Shown here one piece after another: positions 63,321 to 64,000 of a stretch of DNA of 64,000 bases; the stretch's first letter is position 1, and the number at the start of each line of letters is the position of its first letter. Location: contig JAFTUK010000003.1 in the NCBI GenBank assembly GCA_017466325.1, forward strand, positions 1 to 64,000, written 5' to 3'. This DNA comes from Bacteroidaceae bacterium. Lineage in GTDB: Bacteria; Bacteroidota; Bacteroidia; Bacteroidales; Bacteroidaceae. Position numbers and translations under genes: made by a program. The notes under the pieces were generated by a model. That model searched no databases, was not told the origin of the DNA, and was given only the letters and a program-made list of their open reading frames with translations.

Positions 63321-63331
63321 AACTGCTTCGC

Positions 63332-63637
63332 TTACCAGCTTGCCTTCTTTACGCCGGGAATCAGACCTGCTGAAGCCATCTCGCGGAACTGTATACGGCT
63401 GATGCCGAACATACGGATATATCCCTTGGGACGACCTGTAATCTTGCAACGATTGTGCAGGCGGATAGGATTAGCGTTGCGAGGAATTGCCTGGAGCTTC
63501 TGAGCTGCCTCGAAAGCATCAACGGGATCTGTGTTGGGATTGTTGATGATCTTCTTCAAAGCTGCACGCTTCTCAGCATACTTGGCTACCATTTTTGCGC
63601 GCTTAACCTCGCGAGCCTTCATTGATTCTTTTGCCAT
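63332..63637 (-). CDS. rpsN: 30S ribosomal protein S14
   Basis: 101 residues, the long zinc-independent form without CXXC pairs. [17 protein letters not shown] and [20 protein letters not shown] are characteristic. It lies 9 nt after rplE. Confidence 0.96.
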   Translation of the reverse strand: MAKESMKAREVKRAKMVAKYAEKRAALKKIINNPNTDPVDAFEAAQKLQAIPRNANPIRLHNRCKITGRPKGYIRMFGISRIQFREMASAGLIPGVKKASW

Positions 63638-63646
63638 AACTCTGTG

Positions 63647-64000
63647 TTAGTTTTTAGCGTTCTTAAAGGGAAGACCGAACTCCTTGAGCAGGGCGTAACC
63701 CTCTTCATCGGTCTTAGCTGTGGTTACAAAAGTAATGTTCATACCCAGGATGCGGTCGATTGCGTCGATGTTGATCTCAGGGAAGATGATCTGCTCCTGA
63801 ATACCGAGGGTATAGTTACCACGACCATCAAACTTGCTTTCGATACCCTTGAAGTCACGGATACGGGGCAGAGCCACGCGAACCAACTTCTCAAGGAACT
63901 CATACATGCGCTCACGACGCAGAGTTACCATAACACCGATGGGCATCTTCTTACGCAACTTAAACTGAGCAACGTCCTTCTTAGAGAAGGTTGCAACTGC
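63647..64000 (-). CDS. rplE: 50S ribosomal protein L5 (5' end beyond window)
   Basis: 117 residues of a protein that is usually about 180-185; the frame is open to the window edge, so the N-terminal third is missing. [58 protein letters not shown] and the C-terminal [17 protein letters not shown] are L5 hallmarks. L5 binds 5S rRNA and contacts S13. Confidence 0.95.
   Translation of the reverse strand, partial: AVATFSKKDVAQFKLRKKMPIGVMVTLRRERMYEFLEKLVRVALPRIRDFKGIESKFDGRGNYTLGIQEQIIFPEINIDAIDRILGMNITFVTTAKTDEEGYALLKEFGLPFKNAKN

Overview
The window looks like a chromosomal segment of a Bacteroidales bacterium, most likely in or near Prevotellaceae. Three things point there. Promoters follow the Bacteroidetes pattern: a TTTG element, 17-20 bp, then TAnnTTTG. 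The families include a BspA-type leucine-rich repeat protein, DUF4595 and NigD-like lipoproteins, DUF5683, DUF3822 and LicD. The housekeeping neighbourhoods are also typical of the group: DUF177-rpmF-fabH-era-der, efp/rpmH-PASTA-rluD-ddl, parA-parB-DUF5683-mltD-rel, and a ribosomal protein/secY/rpoA operon. No tRNA, rRNA or CRISPR array was seen.

Layout. 1-1.8 kb: a truncated leucine-rich repeat surface protein read leftward, with a leader of about 390 nt that carries a large inverted repeat. 2-5.5 kb: lipoprotein, lptB, and mlaE-mlaF behind stacked promoters. 5.6-11.6 kb (minus strand): lipoprotein, der, era, fabH, rpmF, DUF177 and an orphan histidine kinase. 11.8-16.7 kb (plus strand): proS, two paralogous MFS transporters and coaX. 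16.7-20.5 kb (minus strand): lpxH, a DUF59 protein, radC, a glycosyltransferase and efp. 20.7-25.6 kb (plus strand): rpmH, a PASTA protein, rluD, ddl, a PlsC-type acyltransferase and a lipoprotein. 25.6-30.7 kb (minus strand): licD-like gene, pRiA4b ORF-3 family gene, a repeat-rich 530-nt spacer, alaS. 30.8-37.2 kb: merR-like regulator, then rel, mltD, DUF5683, parB and parA. 37.3-45.2 kb: surE, DUF389, lpxB, araC-type regulator, lipoprotein, frr, rsgA, trxB. 45.3-50.5 kb: a transporter remnant beside a repeat end, rsmD, DUF3822, a membrane-anchored unknown, a RecD/Dda-type helicase and a HAD-thioesterase fusion. 50.6-54.7 kb: an AT-richer minus-strand cassette of XRE regulator, EcoRI-family adenine methyltransferase, DUF262-HNH nuclease, GIY-YIG nuclease and a broken AlbA-type regulator. 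55.2-64 kb: the ribosomal operon from L5 (cut by the window edge) to L17.

Most genes serve the envelope (lptB, mlaEF, lpxH, lpxB, ddl, mltD, PASTA, licD), translation and ribosome assembly (proS, alaS, efp, frr, rsgA, der, era, rluD, rsmD, ribosomal proteins), or chromosome upkeep (parAB, radC, the helicase). The best candidate for a poorly described system is the methyltransferase/DUF262-HNH/GIY-YIG cassette. The spacers are also unusual. They hold a recurring promoter cassette (mlaE, proS, lpxB), a 22-bp palindromic array at two distant sites, a 19-bp terminal-repeat-like sequence at two loci, and a composite microsatellite that overlaps the stop codons of both radC and rluD.
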